A DNA stretch of 64,000 nucleotides. It comes from Peribacillus glennii (lineage in GTDB: Bacteria > Bacillota > Bacilli > Bacillales > DSM-1321). The stretch spans positions 744,001 to 808,000 of the forward strand of contig NZ_QVTD01000003.1 in the NCBI RefSeq assembly GCF_003429105.1, read 5' to 3'. The position numbers and the translations under genes were made by a program. This document shows, piece by piece, positions 16,987 to 25,900 of the stretch; positions within the stretch are counted from its first letter, which is position 1, and each line of letters begins with the position of its first letter. The notes beneath the pieces are model-generated. The model worked only from the letters and a program-made list of their open reading frames with translations, was not told the DNA's origin and made no database searches.

Positions 16987-18041
16987 TTGAATCTGCAAAT
17001 TGAGCATGATGATATTGATTTCCACCAATTGGTCGAACGATCTTTAAATTCATTCTGGATTTTAGATAGAAATTGTACAATACTTTATTGTAATAGGGCT
17101 TGTTTATTATTGTTAAAGGCGATATCTTCCTCGGATATCCTATATAAACATATGAGCGAATTTCTTCCTTCGGAATTTCATGCCGTCTGCAAGGAACAGT
17201 TATCACGAGTATGGAAAAATAAAGCAGAGACAATGGAACTCATAGAAGCAAAAATGATAAGAAAAGATGGCGAAATGATTGATGTTGAGGCAAGGATTGC
17301 ACCTTATTATTTAAATAATAAGCTATACGCACAAGTATTATCCAGGATATTACCCATCGCAAAACGGCCGAAAAGCTTTTGAATGATCGAGAAAAGTTAG
17401 CTTCACTCGGGCAAATATCAGCAGGGAATGCCCACGAGGTCAAAAATCCCCTAACATCCGTCAAAGGTTTTTTGCAACTGTTAAAGGAATCCAACCCTCA
17501 CCCGTATTTAGATACGATAGAATCGGAATTAAAAAAGGCGCTGGATACGCTGGAGAATTTATTGCATGTATCCAAACCGGACTTACATGAGGAGCCAACA
17601 GTTCCGATTTACTTAAGCAACGAACTATATTCTATTTTGGATTTATTCCAGGAAAAACGTTACAATGTCGAATTAGAGATGGATATAAGAGATTCAAAGA
17701 AAAGAATATGGGGCAAAAGAAATTTATTCCTCAAGGCGTTATTCAATCTAATAAAAAATGCATTCGAAGCGATTCAAGAAAAAGGAAAAATAAGAATTGA
17801 ACATTTTTATCACAATGGATTCATTTATATAAAAGTGTGTGATACTGGTATAGGGATTCCGCAGGATAAGTTAAAATTGCTTGGTACACCGTTCTTCACC
17901 AGCAAAAGCGAAGGAACTGGTTTAGGCCTGACGCAAGTATACACAACCATTCACGAACATGGCGGAAACATCTCTGTACAAAGTACAATTGGAAAAGGGA
18001 CCTCTTTTCATTTACAGCTGCCGGCTTATTCAGAAACATAA
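16987..18041 (+). pseudogene. PAS-domain sporulation-type histidine kinase, split by a frameshift
   Basis: Two overlapping frames form one protein. The first (to the stop at 17382) is a PAS domain, NSFWILDRNCTILYCNRACL onward. The second carries HisKA with LGQISAGNAHEVKNPLTS and HATPase_c with LFNLIKNAFEA, DTGIGI and GTGLGLT. At 17341-17348 the text reads TCCAGGATATT; one more G would give the usual PAS-exit sequence SRDITHRK and join the frames exactly. TTG 16987 after GGGGCGG is the likely start, with ATG 16963 an alternative. As written, only an N-terminal PAS fragment, and possibly a separate soluble kinase core from TTG 17379, could be made. The layout resembles B. subtilis soluble sporulation kinases such as KinA/KinE. 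Confidence 0.8.
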
Positions 18042-18157
18042 TTGATTGGCCGCGGGCATGATGCACTCCTAGCTGTACGATGCCTTTCTTTTTTTGAAAG
18101 GTGTCGCATTACCAAGCTACTCACTTCACTATAGCGGAAGTTCAAATAGAGATAAGA

Positions 18158-18595
18158 TCAAGTCAGGTTTTGTCCCAATAAAGTATGCAACAAAAGCATA
18201 TATAACGTGAAGGTTATAGAGAAAATGAAAAGGATGATTGGGAGAATTTTATATTTATTAACTTTTTTCAGGGTCATACTAAATATGACTGCAGCAAAAA
18301 ATGTAACAATATAGTAGAGATAGAAAAAGCCGGATTTGGTAAAGGGCCCTAAGAACAGGCAAAGTTCCGAAAATTGAACAAGAAAGGCTAATATGCACAA
18401 AGAAAGCCACTTCAATTGATTTTGGGTTTTACTAATGATTATGATTGATAAAATGATCGAAACGGAAATTAACAGCGAAAGAAGCCATTCATACAGGAAA
18501 AACAAAGATTCGTTATACACTGCAAAAAAATAACCAACAGCGGAAAGCGGTATGATCGCTAACAGTAAAAATGAATTCATTTTTAAATATTTCAT
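18158..18595 (-). CDS. Integral membrane protein of unknown function
   Basis: About 145 residues with four to five hydrophobic segments and a basic C-terminal loop (LKKVNKYK). No enzymatic motif is visible. The frame is open to ATG 18649. GGGGGAGAAAG lies before TTG 18604 and ATG 18595, so the start is uncertain by a few residues. The neighbours are the broken kinase on the other strand and a PAP2 phosphatase; neither suggests a role. Confidence 0.55.
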   Translation of the reverse strand: MKYLKMNSFLLLAIIPLSAVGYFFAVYNESLFFLYEWLLSLLISVSIILSIIIISKTQNQLKWLSLCILAFLVQFSELCLFLGPFTKSGFFYLYYIVTFFAAVIFSMTLKKVNKYKILPIILFIFSITFTLYMLLLHTLLGQNLT

Positions 18596-18636
18596 GTCTT
18601 CCAACTTTCTCCCCCGCAGAAATCCATATTTTTCAT

Positions 18637-18753
18637 TTATTTCCGGCATTCCACTGGATTGTTACTCAACTTGTTGTAAGTGGCATCTTTAGCACGATTA
18701 TGCAAAATATCGTATACAGCCTCTGAGCAAATAGATATGTCTTTATATTCCAC
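18637..18753 (-). CDS. Possible small protein (38 aa), doubtful
   Basis: A GTG-started frame of 38 codons (opening EYKDISICSEAVYDILHN after the start) is preceded by AGGAAGCGGGG and overlaps the longer form of the membrane protein gene. It has two cysteines and no recognised family. It could be chance. Confidence 0.2.
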   Translation of the reverse strand: MEYKDISICSEAVYDILHNRAKDATYNKLSNNPVECRK

Positions 18754-18814
18754 AATTTCCCCGCTTCCTGTATGCGCTCTTTGCGTAGTTTTCTTATCTT
18801 AGCAGAGATAATTT

Positions 18815-19414
18815 TCAAAAATTCTTAGACTTGGCGGATTGGGGCATAATCTTATTTTCATATTTCAAATAAAAAGCAAGGATTTTTTTTGCAAACCTTA
18901 ATCTTGTAACTAGCAAATAAGCTATATATGCTGAAATAAATCCAATGATTGCCCCGGCAAGAATATCAGCGGGGTAATGAACGCCTGCCCAAATGCGGGA
19001 AACACCCACACAGAACGCTAGGATTACCCAAAAAGAGCCTAGCCTTTTTCCAAAAAGCCAGAAGCTGGAACAAAAAGTAAAAAAAAGAATGGTATGATCG
19101 CTTGGGAAAGAGTTGTCTACAGCTTTTTCGATCAGTTGATTCACATCTGGCAGTTCTGCAAAAGGCTGGTTGTTTGAATGCAGCTTTCCGGCCGCTTTCC
19201 CAATGACTTCTGCCAATACGAAGGCAAACAAAGCGCTCATCACCATCATTCTATAATTATCAATTCTGGTGAACCAATAGATCACAACCACCGCACATAA
19301 AAGATACACCATATACTCTGCTATAAATACCAAGGGTGGATTCAGGTAAGGATGTTGCTTGCCGAAATCATTGATCGATCTAAAAAATTCGATATTCAAG
19401 TTTGTTATATTCAT
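18815..19414 (-). CDS. PAP2-type undecaprenyl-diphosphatase (BcrC-like)
   Basis: A 199-residue membrane phosphatase with about five hydrophobic segments. PAP2 motifs are PSDH in NSFPSDHTILFF and SRIWAGVHYPADI with the second catalytic histidine. The first motif, usually KxxxxxxRP, reads GKLHSNNQPF here, with Gln where Arg is common. The enzyme class recycles undecaprenyl diphosphate for cell wall synthesis and contributes to bacitracin tolerance. ATG 19414 has AAGGAGATG upstream; the frame extends to 19603 without a ribosome site. Confidence 0.85.
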   Translation of the reverse strand: MNITNLNIEFFRSINDFGKQHPYLNPPLVFIAEYMVYLLCAVVVIYWFTRIDNYRMMVMSALFAFVLAEVIGKAAGKLHSNNQPFAELPDVNQLIEKAVDNSFPSDHTILFFTFCSSFWLFGKRLGSFWVILAFCVGVSRIWAGVHYPADILAGAIIGFISAYIAYLLVTRLRFAKKILAFYLKYENKIMPQSAKSKNF

Positions 19415-19795
19415 TATTAACATCTCCTTATTCAATCTGATAAAGAGAATATACCATAGTAAGACTTTGTGATATATGAAATCCCTTACACGTAAATTAC
19501 ACGCATGTAAGAAACGAAAACTTCCTGCGTAACAATCCCCATGTTTATTCCCGCCCAAAAGATGAAAAATGCTGACAAAAGTATTTCTGAGGTGTAAATC
19601 CACTCACAAGAAGATTGGCACCGGTAACAAAACTGGTCATCAGATGCATGGAAGGCTACAATTTACCACAGTTTCATCCCATCTTCCTACCGACCTATAG
19701 TTACCTGAAAATGCATTACCCCCTTGCTAAGAAATGCCTATTTATTTACATTTTTGTTCACTAATTCCACATTCGACGTGAGCAAGAAAATTCCA
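19415..19795. other. Intergenic region with a possible dehydrogenase remnant
   Basis: About 380 bases with no intact gene. On the minus strand 19570-19660 reads MHLMTSFVTGANLLVSGFTP, which resembles the C-terminal end of short-chain dehydrogenases (TGANLLVDGGFT). It has no upstream body, so it is at most a remnant. Confidence 0.35.
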
Positions 19796-19824
19796 TTGAC
19801 TTGGTTATAAAATGAACGTATATT
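19796..19824 (+). promoter_or_regulatory. Sigma-A promoter of the amino acid permease gene
   Basis: TTGACT (19796-19801) and TATATT (19819-19824) are exactly 17 bases apart, with the permease start 115 bases downstream. Confidence 0.7.
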
Positions 19825-19836
19825 ATTACAAGTAAA

Positions 19837-19850
19837 TGAATAATTTTTCA
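19837..19850 (+). promoter_or_regulatory. ARG-box-like operator
   Basis: TGAATAATTTTTCA differs from the ARG-box core TGAATwwwwATTCA at one position. It lies 12 bases after the -10 hexamer, where a bound ArgR/AhrC hexamer would block transcription of the permease gene. Confidence 0.45.
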
Positions 19851-19939
19851 TTCATTCATACATGGTTTTATTTAATATCACAAAAAACTCCTACTTTTAC
19901 AACATAGAAGATAACATCCAGAAAGGGGAACTTATTAAG

Positions 19940-21349
19940 ATGGGAACAAATAAAAAATTAGGGTTATGGATTCTTACAGCCCTTGTTGTGGGAAATATGG
20001 TTGGATCAGGCATTTTTATGCTTCCTGGTTCTTTAAGCAAGGCGGCAAGTCCGGCTGGTATTTTATCGGCTTGGTTAATAACCGGGTTTGGAGTGCTAAT
20101 GCTCGCTTTAGTATTCGGTAATCTTGCGATGAGAAAGCCCAACTTGACCGGCGGCCCGCAAATTTACGCAAAGGAATTATTTAAAGCAGGAAGCAATGCT
20201 TCCACACTATCAGGATTCATGTCTTCCTGGGGATATTGGTTAGGGAACGTAGCCGGAAATATTGCTGTGATCACTACCTTTGCAGGTTATCTGTCGACCT
20301 TCTTCCCTGTTTTATTAAATCAAGCCGAGCTGTTTTCTATTGGCGGCTTTACAATAAAAATCGGTAATGCCTTAACCTTTATTGTTTGCACAATCCTTTT
20401 ATGGGGAACACATTTTATCATTTTAAGAGGGCTTGACGGTGCCGGAAAACTGAATTTCCTGGCTACTTCTGCAAAAGTAATCGGGTTCTTCTTATTTATT
20501 TTGGTTGGTTTATTTACGTTCCAAAAAGCTAATATAACGCCCTTCGTCGCACCTAGGTTGGATGAAGCGGGACAAGCTATCGGTTTATTCGGCCAAATCA
20601 ATAATGCCGCTGTTACTACTCTATGGGCTTTTATCGGAGTTGAATCCGCAGTTGTCTTTGCATCACGTGCAAAAAAACAAGTGGATGTAAAACGCGCAAC
20701 TATGCTTGGGTTGATGATTGCACTTGCCATTTATATCGGAATCAGCTCACTAGTAATGGGAATGTTGAACCATGAAGCCCTCGCTGCTTCAGACAAACCA
20801 CTAATTGACGCTATATCAGCCGTGATAGGTCCTATTGGCGGAAAAGTGCTTGCAGCTTTTGGTTTGATCAGTTTATTTGGCTCCACGATCGGGTGGATAA
20901 TGCTTAGTGCCGAGGTTCCATATCAAGCGGCTAAGCAGGGCATGTTCCTGCCGGCATTCAAAATGGTAAACAAAAAAGGGATTCCTGTATTGTCCTTGAT
21001 TGTTACCAACCTAATTGGCCAATTGTTTATCTTTTCCACTGTATCAAATACAATATCAACGGCCTTTAATATTGCGATTGTCATTGCGACACTTGCATAC
21101 CTTGTACCATATTTGATTTCATCGGTATTTCAACTAAAGTTGGTCATAACCGGGGAAACCTATACAGACAAAAAAAGCCGGATCATCGATGGAGTGATCG
21201 GAGTACTGGCTACGATTTATTCTGTATGGGTCATTATCGCAGGCACGGCAGACCTAAATACTTTCTGCCTTGGCATGGGGCTGTTGGCCAGTGGAGTCCT
21301 GTTATACAAATGGGTAATTCCTGTAGGAAAAAAAACAACAGAAAAATGA
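19940..21349 (+). CDS. APC-family amino acid permease/antiporter (basic amino acid/polyamine antiporter type)
   Basis: A 469-residue transporter with about 12 membrane segments. The first helix motif GNMVGSGIFMLPGSL is the substrate-binding GSGIF motif of the APC superfamily. VGVESAVV-like (ALWAFIGVESAVVFASRA) and WIMLSAEVPYQAA segments are typical of the APA subfamily (arginine/ornithine, lysine or agmatine exchangers). ATG 19940 follows AAAGGGG by about 11 bases; the frame is open to 19862. The upstream ARG-box-like site supports a link with arginine or ornithine. The gene ends just before repeat copy B. Confidence 0.88.
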   Translation: MGTNKKLGLWILTALVVGNMVGSGIFMLPGSLSKAASPAGILSAWLITGFGVLMLALVFGNLAMRKPNLTGGPQIYAKELFKAGSNASTLSGFMSSWGYWLGNVAGNIAVITTFAGYLSTFFPVLLNQAELFSIGGFTIKIGNALTFIVCTILLWGTHFIILRGLDGAGKLNFLATSAKVIGFFLFILVGLFTFQKANITPFVAPRLDEAGQAIGLFGQINNAAVTTLWAFIGVESAVVFASRAKKQVDVKRATMLGLMIALAIYIGISSLVMGMLNHEALAASDKPLIDAISAVIGPIGGKVLAAFGLISLFGSTIGWIMLSAEVPYQAAKQGMFLPAFKMVNKKGIPVLSLIVTNLIGQLFIFSTVSNTISTAFNIAIVIATLAYLVPYLISSVFQLKLVITGETYTDKKSRIIDGVIGVLATIYSVWVIIAGTADLNTFCLGMGLLASGVLLYKWVIPVGKKTTEK

Positions 21350-21376
21350 AATTCTATCTGCATAAATATGTTCAAA

Positions 21377-21428
21377 GGGGTCAGTCCCCCGGTGCGTTAA
21401 CGCGTGAGAGCACCGGAGGACTGACCCT
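21377..21428. repeat. Palindromic repeat family, copy B
   Basis: The left arm GGGGTCAGTCCCCCGGTGC (21377-21395) pairs with GCACCGGAGGACTGACCC (21410-21427) apart from one unpaired base. The loop contains GTTAACGCGT. It lies between two convergent genes (the permease and gltD), where it could act as a two-way terminator. Confidence 0.85.
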
Positions 21429-21436
21429 CAAATCAT

Positions 21437-22918
21437 TTATGGTAAAACAGAAGCACCCATTAAGTAACTATCTACTTCACGTGCTACTTCACGGCCTTCA
21501 TTGATTGCCCATACGATTAGGCTCTGGCCTCGCCTTGCATCTCCTGCAGCGAAGACACCTTCCACGTTGGTCTTGTATTCACCATATGCAGCTACAACTT
21601 TTTGGTTTTTTGCAGTCACGCCAAATTGCTGCAATAACGGCTGTTCTGTACCTTCAAACCCTATCGCGATAAAGACATGCTGTGCCGGCCATACTTTTTC
21701 TGTTCCTGGTATTTCATTAAATATATACTGTCCATTTTCATGCTGGACCTTTTCCATTTGAATGGTAAGCAGTTCTTTTATATGGCCATTTTCATCTGCG
21801 ACAATTTTCTTTGTCTGAATTGAATATTGGCGCGGATCCTCTCCAAACTTTGCTTCGGCTTCCTCGTATGCATAATCAAGGGAAAATACGTTTGGATAAG
21901 CCGGCCACATATTCTCAGGAGTCCGTGTTGCCGGCAGCAATGGATGCTTACCAAATTGAACAACGCTCCGGCATTTCTGACGCAATGCTGTAGCAACACA
22001 GTCAGCACCTGTGTCACCGCCTCCGATCACGATTACATCCTTGCCTTCCACATCGATAAACTGGCCATCCTCAAAATTGGAATCCAGCAGGCTCTTAGTA
22101 GTTGAACTCAAGTAATCCATGGCAAAATGGATGCCCTTCGCTTCCCTTCCCTCAATATCCAGGTTCCGCTGTCTTTGTGCCCCCGTACATAGGATGACGG
22201 CATCAAACTGCTTTCGTAATTGTTCAGCTGTGATGTCTTTGCCCACTTCCGTGTTTGTCACAAAATCAATGCCTTCCTGGCTTAACAGCTTGATACGCCG
22301 TTCAACAATTCCTTTGTCCAGCTTCATATTTGGGATGCCATACATTAATAATCCCCCAGGACGGTCCGCACGTTCAAATACTGTTACAGTGTGTCCTGCC
22401 TGATTTAGCTGGTCAGCACTTGCCAGCCCCGCCGGGCCAGATCCAATAATGGCAATCTTCTTTCCAGTCCGCTTCTCTGGAATGCGCGGTGTAATCCACC
22501 CATTCTCAAAGCCTTTATCAATAATCGTCCGTTCAATGCTTTTAATCGTTACGGCCGGATCGGAAATAGCGAGGGTACATGATCCTTCACATGGGGCTGG
22601 ACATACGCGCCCAGTAAATTCCGGGAAGTTGTTTGTTTTAAGCAAGCGGTCCAGAGCTTCTTTCCATTTGCCCCGATAGACTAAATCATTCCACTCTGGA
22701 ATCAGGTTGTTAATCGGGCAGCCTGTTGTGATGCCCTGGATTTCCATGCCCATATGGCAAAAAGGTGTGCCGCAATCCATGCACCTTGCTCCTTGCCGGC
22801 TTAGCTTTTCATCGGAGAAAGGAGCTGAATATTCTTTCCAGTCGTTTAGGCGCGTGAGAGGGCTTCGCTCTTTTGACTTCTCACGTGCGTATTCCAAAAA
22901 TCCTGTTGCTTTTCCCAT
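21437..22918 (-). CDS. gltD: Glutamate synthase small subunit
   Basis: The NADPH-oxidising beta subunit of glutamate synthase, 493 residues. The N-terminal cysteines for the [4Fe-4S] clusters are in CMDCGTPFCH and GCPINNLIPEWN. An FAD-binding motif (IIGSGPAGLASADQL) and an NADPH-binding motif (VIGGGDTGADCV) follow. It passes electrons from NADPH to the large subunit. ATG 22918 has AAGGAGAGAAGG upstream, and the start lies 19 bases after the gltB stop, so the two genes form one operon. Length is normal for the family. Confidence 0.96.
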   Translation of the reverse strand: MGKATGFLEYAREKSKERSPLTRLNDWKEYSAPFSDEKLSRQGARCMDCGTPFCHMGMEIQGITTGCPINNLIPEWNDLVYRGKWKEALDRLLKTNNFPEFTGRVCPAPCEGSCTLAISDPAVTIKSIERTIIDKGFENGWITPRIPEKRTGKKIAIIGSGPAGLASADQLNQAGHTVTVFERADRPGGLLMYGIPNMKLDKGIVERRIKLLSQEGIDFVTNTEVGKDITAEQLRKQFDAVILCTGAQRQRNLDIEGREAKGIHFAMDYLSSTTKSLLDSNFEDGQFIDVEGKDVIVIGGGDTGADCVATALRQKCRSVVQFGKHPLLPATRTPENMWPAYPNVFSLDYAYEEAEAKFGEDPRQYSIQTKKIVADENGHIKELLTIQMEKVQHENGQYIFNEIPGTEKVWPAQHVFIAIGFEGTEQPLLQQFGVTAKNQKVVAAYGEYKTNVEGVFAAGDARRGQSLIVWAINEGREVAREVDSYLMGASVLP

Positions 22919-22937
22919 TTCCTTCTCTCCTTCCTGT

Positions 22938-25900
22938 TTACAATACTGCATCCAGCTGTTTTACAGCCGTTTTCTTTTCCTGGTTTGCATTTTCCTGAAA
23001 AGCGCTCATTATGGCTGCTGAATCTGTTAATCCTGCATCCTTTTGTTCCTTGATCCGTTCTGTCATCCGTTTATAGTCCTTCGGAATAATTTTAACGAAT
23101 TTGCTAATAAGATCCTTCCAGTTCTCTAGCACATAAGAAGCTTTTGCACTATCTGTATACTGATAATGCTTAACGATCATTTTATGGACTTCGTTAATTT
23201 CCTGTACATCAGCCAGCGCTTCAAATTCAATCATCTCTTGATTGGATAACCGCTTAAATTGTTCCTGGTCATCGGTAAATACGTAGGCTATTCCGCCAGA
23301 CATACCGGCCCCGAAGTTTTTGCCCGCATCACCCAATACCACGACCCGGCCGCCGGTCATATATTCACATCCATGGTCGCCAATTCCTTCGACTACCACA
23401 TTGGCTCCGCTGTTCCGGACAGCAAAACGTTCACCTGCACGTCCATTGATATACGCTTCACCGCTTGTAGCGCCATAAAGAGCGACATTGCCAGCAATAA
23501 CATTCTCCCCTGATACAAGCTTGGATTCCTGGGGCGCTGAAACAATTAGCTTCCCGCCTGATAAGCCTTTACCAATATAGTCATTTACATCACCTGTCAA
23601 ACGGAGAGTCATGCCCTTTGGGACAAACGCACCAAAGCTTTGTCCCGCTGATCCGGTAAAGCGAAGGGTGATTGTATCTTCGGGCAGCCCTTCTTCCCCA
23701 TAACGTTTGGATATTTCACTTCCGACTATCGTTCCAACCACCCGGTTGACATTCGTAATCGGGAATGAGACATCAACTGGCTTCCCGTCCAGCAAAGCTG
23801 GCTGCACAGACGGCAGCAATTCCTGAATATCAAGGGACTCGCTGATTTTATGATTTTGTGGTGTTTTAAAAGTACGGGCTCCCTCAGGCTTGAATAATAG
23901 AGCAGTCAAGTCCAAATGCTTTGCCTTCCAGTGTGCTTTTGCACGCTCGCTTACCTCAAGGACATCCGTACGGCCCACCATTTCTTCAATGGTCCTGAAT
24001 CCTAACTCTGCCATAAGCTCGCGTACTTCCTGCGCCACGAAACGCATGTAGTTGACAACATGATCGGCAGTGCCGGTGAATTTTTCACGAAGCTCAGGAT
24101 TTTGGGTCGCAACCCCGACCGGGCAAGTATCCAAGTGGCAGGCGCGCATCATGACGCAGCCCATGACGACGAGAGGCGCTGTAGCAAAGCCAAATTCCTC
24201 TGCCCCCAGCAGTGCGGCCATGACAACATCCCGGCCTGTCATCAATTTGCCGTCCGTTTCAATCACAACTCGGTCACGCAAGCCATTGATCATCAACGTT
24301 TGATGTGCTTCCGCAAGCCCAAGCTCCCATGGCAAACCTGTGTGCTTAATGCTTGTTTTAGGCGACGCACCAGTTCCGCCATCATATCCGCTGATTACAA
24401 TTACATCTGCAGCACCTTTGGCAACACCTGCTGCTATGGTCCCTACACCTGCTTTAGAAACAAGCTTTACACTAACGCGAGCATCACGATTGGCATTTTT
24501 TAAATCGTGGATCAACTGGGCCAAATCTTCAATCGAATAGATATCATGATGCGGAGGAGGCGAAATGAGCCCAACACCTGGTGTTGATCCGCGTACTTCA
24601 GCTACCCAAGGATACACTTTGTTACCTGGAAGCTGGCCGCCTTCACCCGGTTTAGCCCCCTGGGCCATCTTGATCTGGAGCTCATCAGCGTTGACAAGAT
24701 AATGGCTCTTCACACCAAATCGCCCGGATGCAATTTGCTTAATGCCGCTCCTTCGGCTGTCGCCATTTTCATCACGTGTATAGCGGGCCGGATGTTCCCC
24801 GCCTTCGCCGCTGTTGCTTTTAGCGCCTAACCGGTTCATGGCAATCGCCAATGTCTCGTGCGCTTCCTGGCTCAGTGACCCAAATGACATCGCACCTGAT
24901 TTAAATCGGCGTACAATGGAATCAACGGATTCCACTTCGTTAAGCGGCAAAGCTGTCCGTGAGCTGTCAAAGGTGAACAAGTTGCGTAAAAATCCGATTC
25001 TCTCTTCATTCGCCATTTCGGAATATTGTTTATATAAATCATAATCCCCTTTACGGGCCGCCCATTGAAGCGTATGGATTGTCTTTGGATTGAACGCGTG
25101 ATGCTCACCTGTTTTTCTCCATTGAAAATCGCTGCCTGCTTCGAGCGTATCATGGATAAATTCGGTATATGCAGCTTGATGGCGAATCGATGCTTCCTCT
25201 TCGATCGTTTCCATTTCGATTCCGCCAATCTGTGAGGCTGTACCGCTGAAATACTGTTCTATAACGTTGGCACTAATCCCCACAGCCTCAAAAATTTGGG
25301 CGCCGCGATAGCTTTGTACCGTTGAGATTCCCATTTTAGACATTACTTTTACGACGCCTTCCGTAATGCCTTTCACGTACTTGCTTACCGCTTCTTCATA
25401 ACTTACGGACAAGTGGCCATCCAAAACAGCCTGTTTATATGTTGCATAAGCAAGATACGGATTGATAGCATCCACTCCATACCCAATCAAAGCTGCAAAA
25501 TGATGAACTTCCCTTGCTTCGCCTGACTCGACTATGATACTTGCTTTGGTACGGTTCCCCAGGCGTATCAGGCGCTGGTGCAGCGCGCTGGCAGCCAATA
25601 ACACAGGAACTGCAGCTTCACATTTATTTATATAGCGATCGGTTAATATTAGAAGGCTGGCACCTTCCTCAATCGCTTGTTCAGCTTCTTGGGAAATTCG
25701 TTCAAGAGCACTCTCCAGGTTTTCTGAAAATAAAGTGTTGATGACCTTGCATGTAAATCCATCCACTTTATTAGCTTTTAATTGTGCCAATTGGACATTT
25801 GTCAAAATTGGCGTTTCAAGCTGAATCCGGCGGCAGTTTGCTTCATTGGGGTGAAGCAGATCGCCTTCCGCCCCTAAATAGCTCACCGTTGATGTTACGA

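Noticed and set aside
24060..24503. Long plus-strand frames inside gltB and gltD (also at 21501, 22119, 23259)
   Set aside because: They are antisense to well-supported coding sequence, lack ribosome sites and show no domain.
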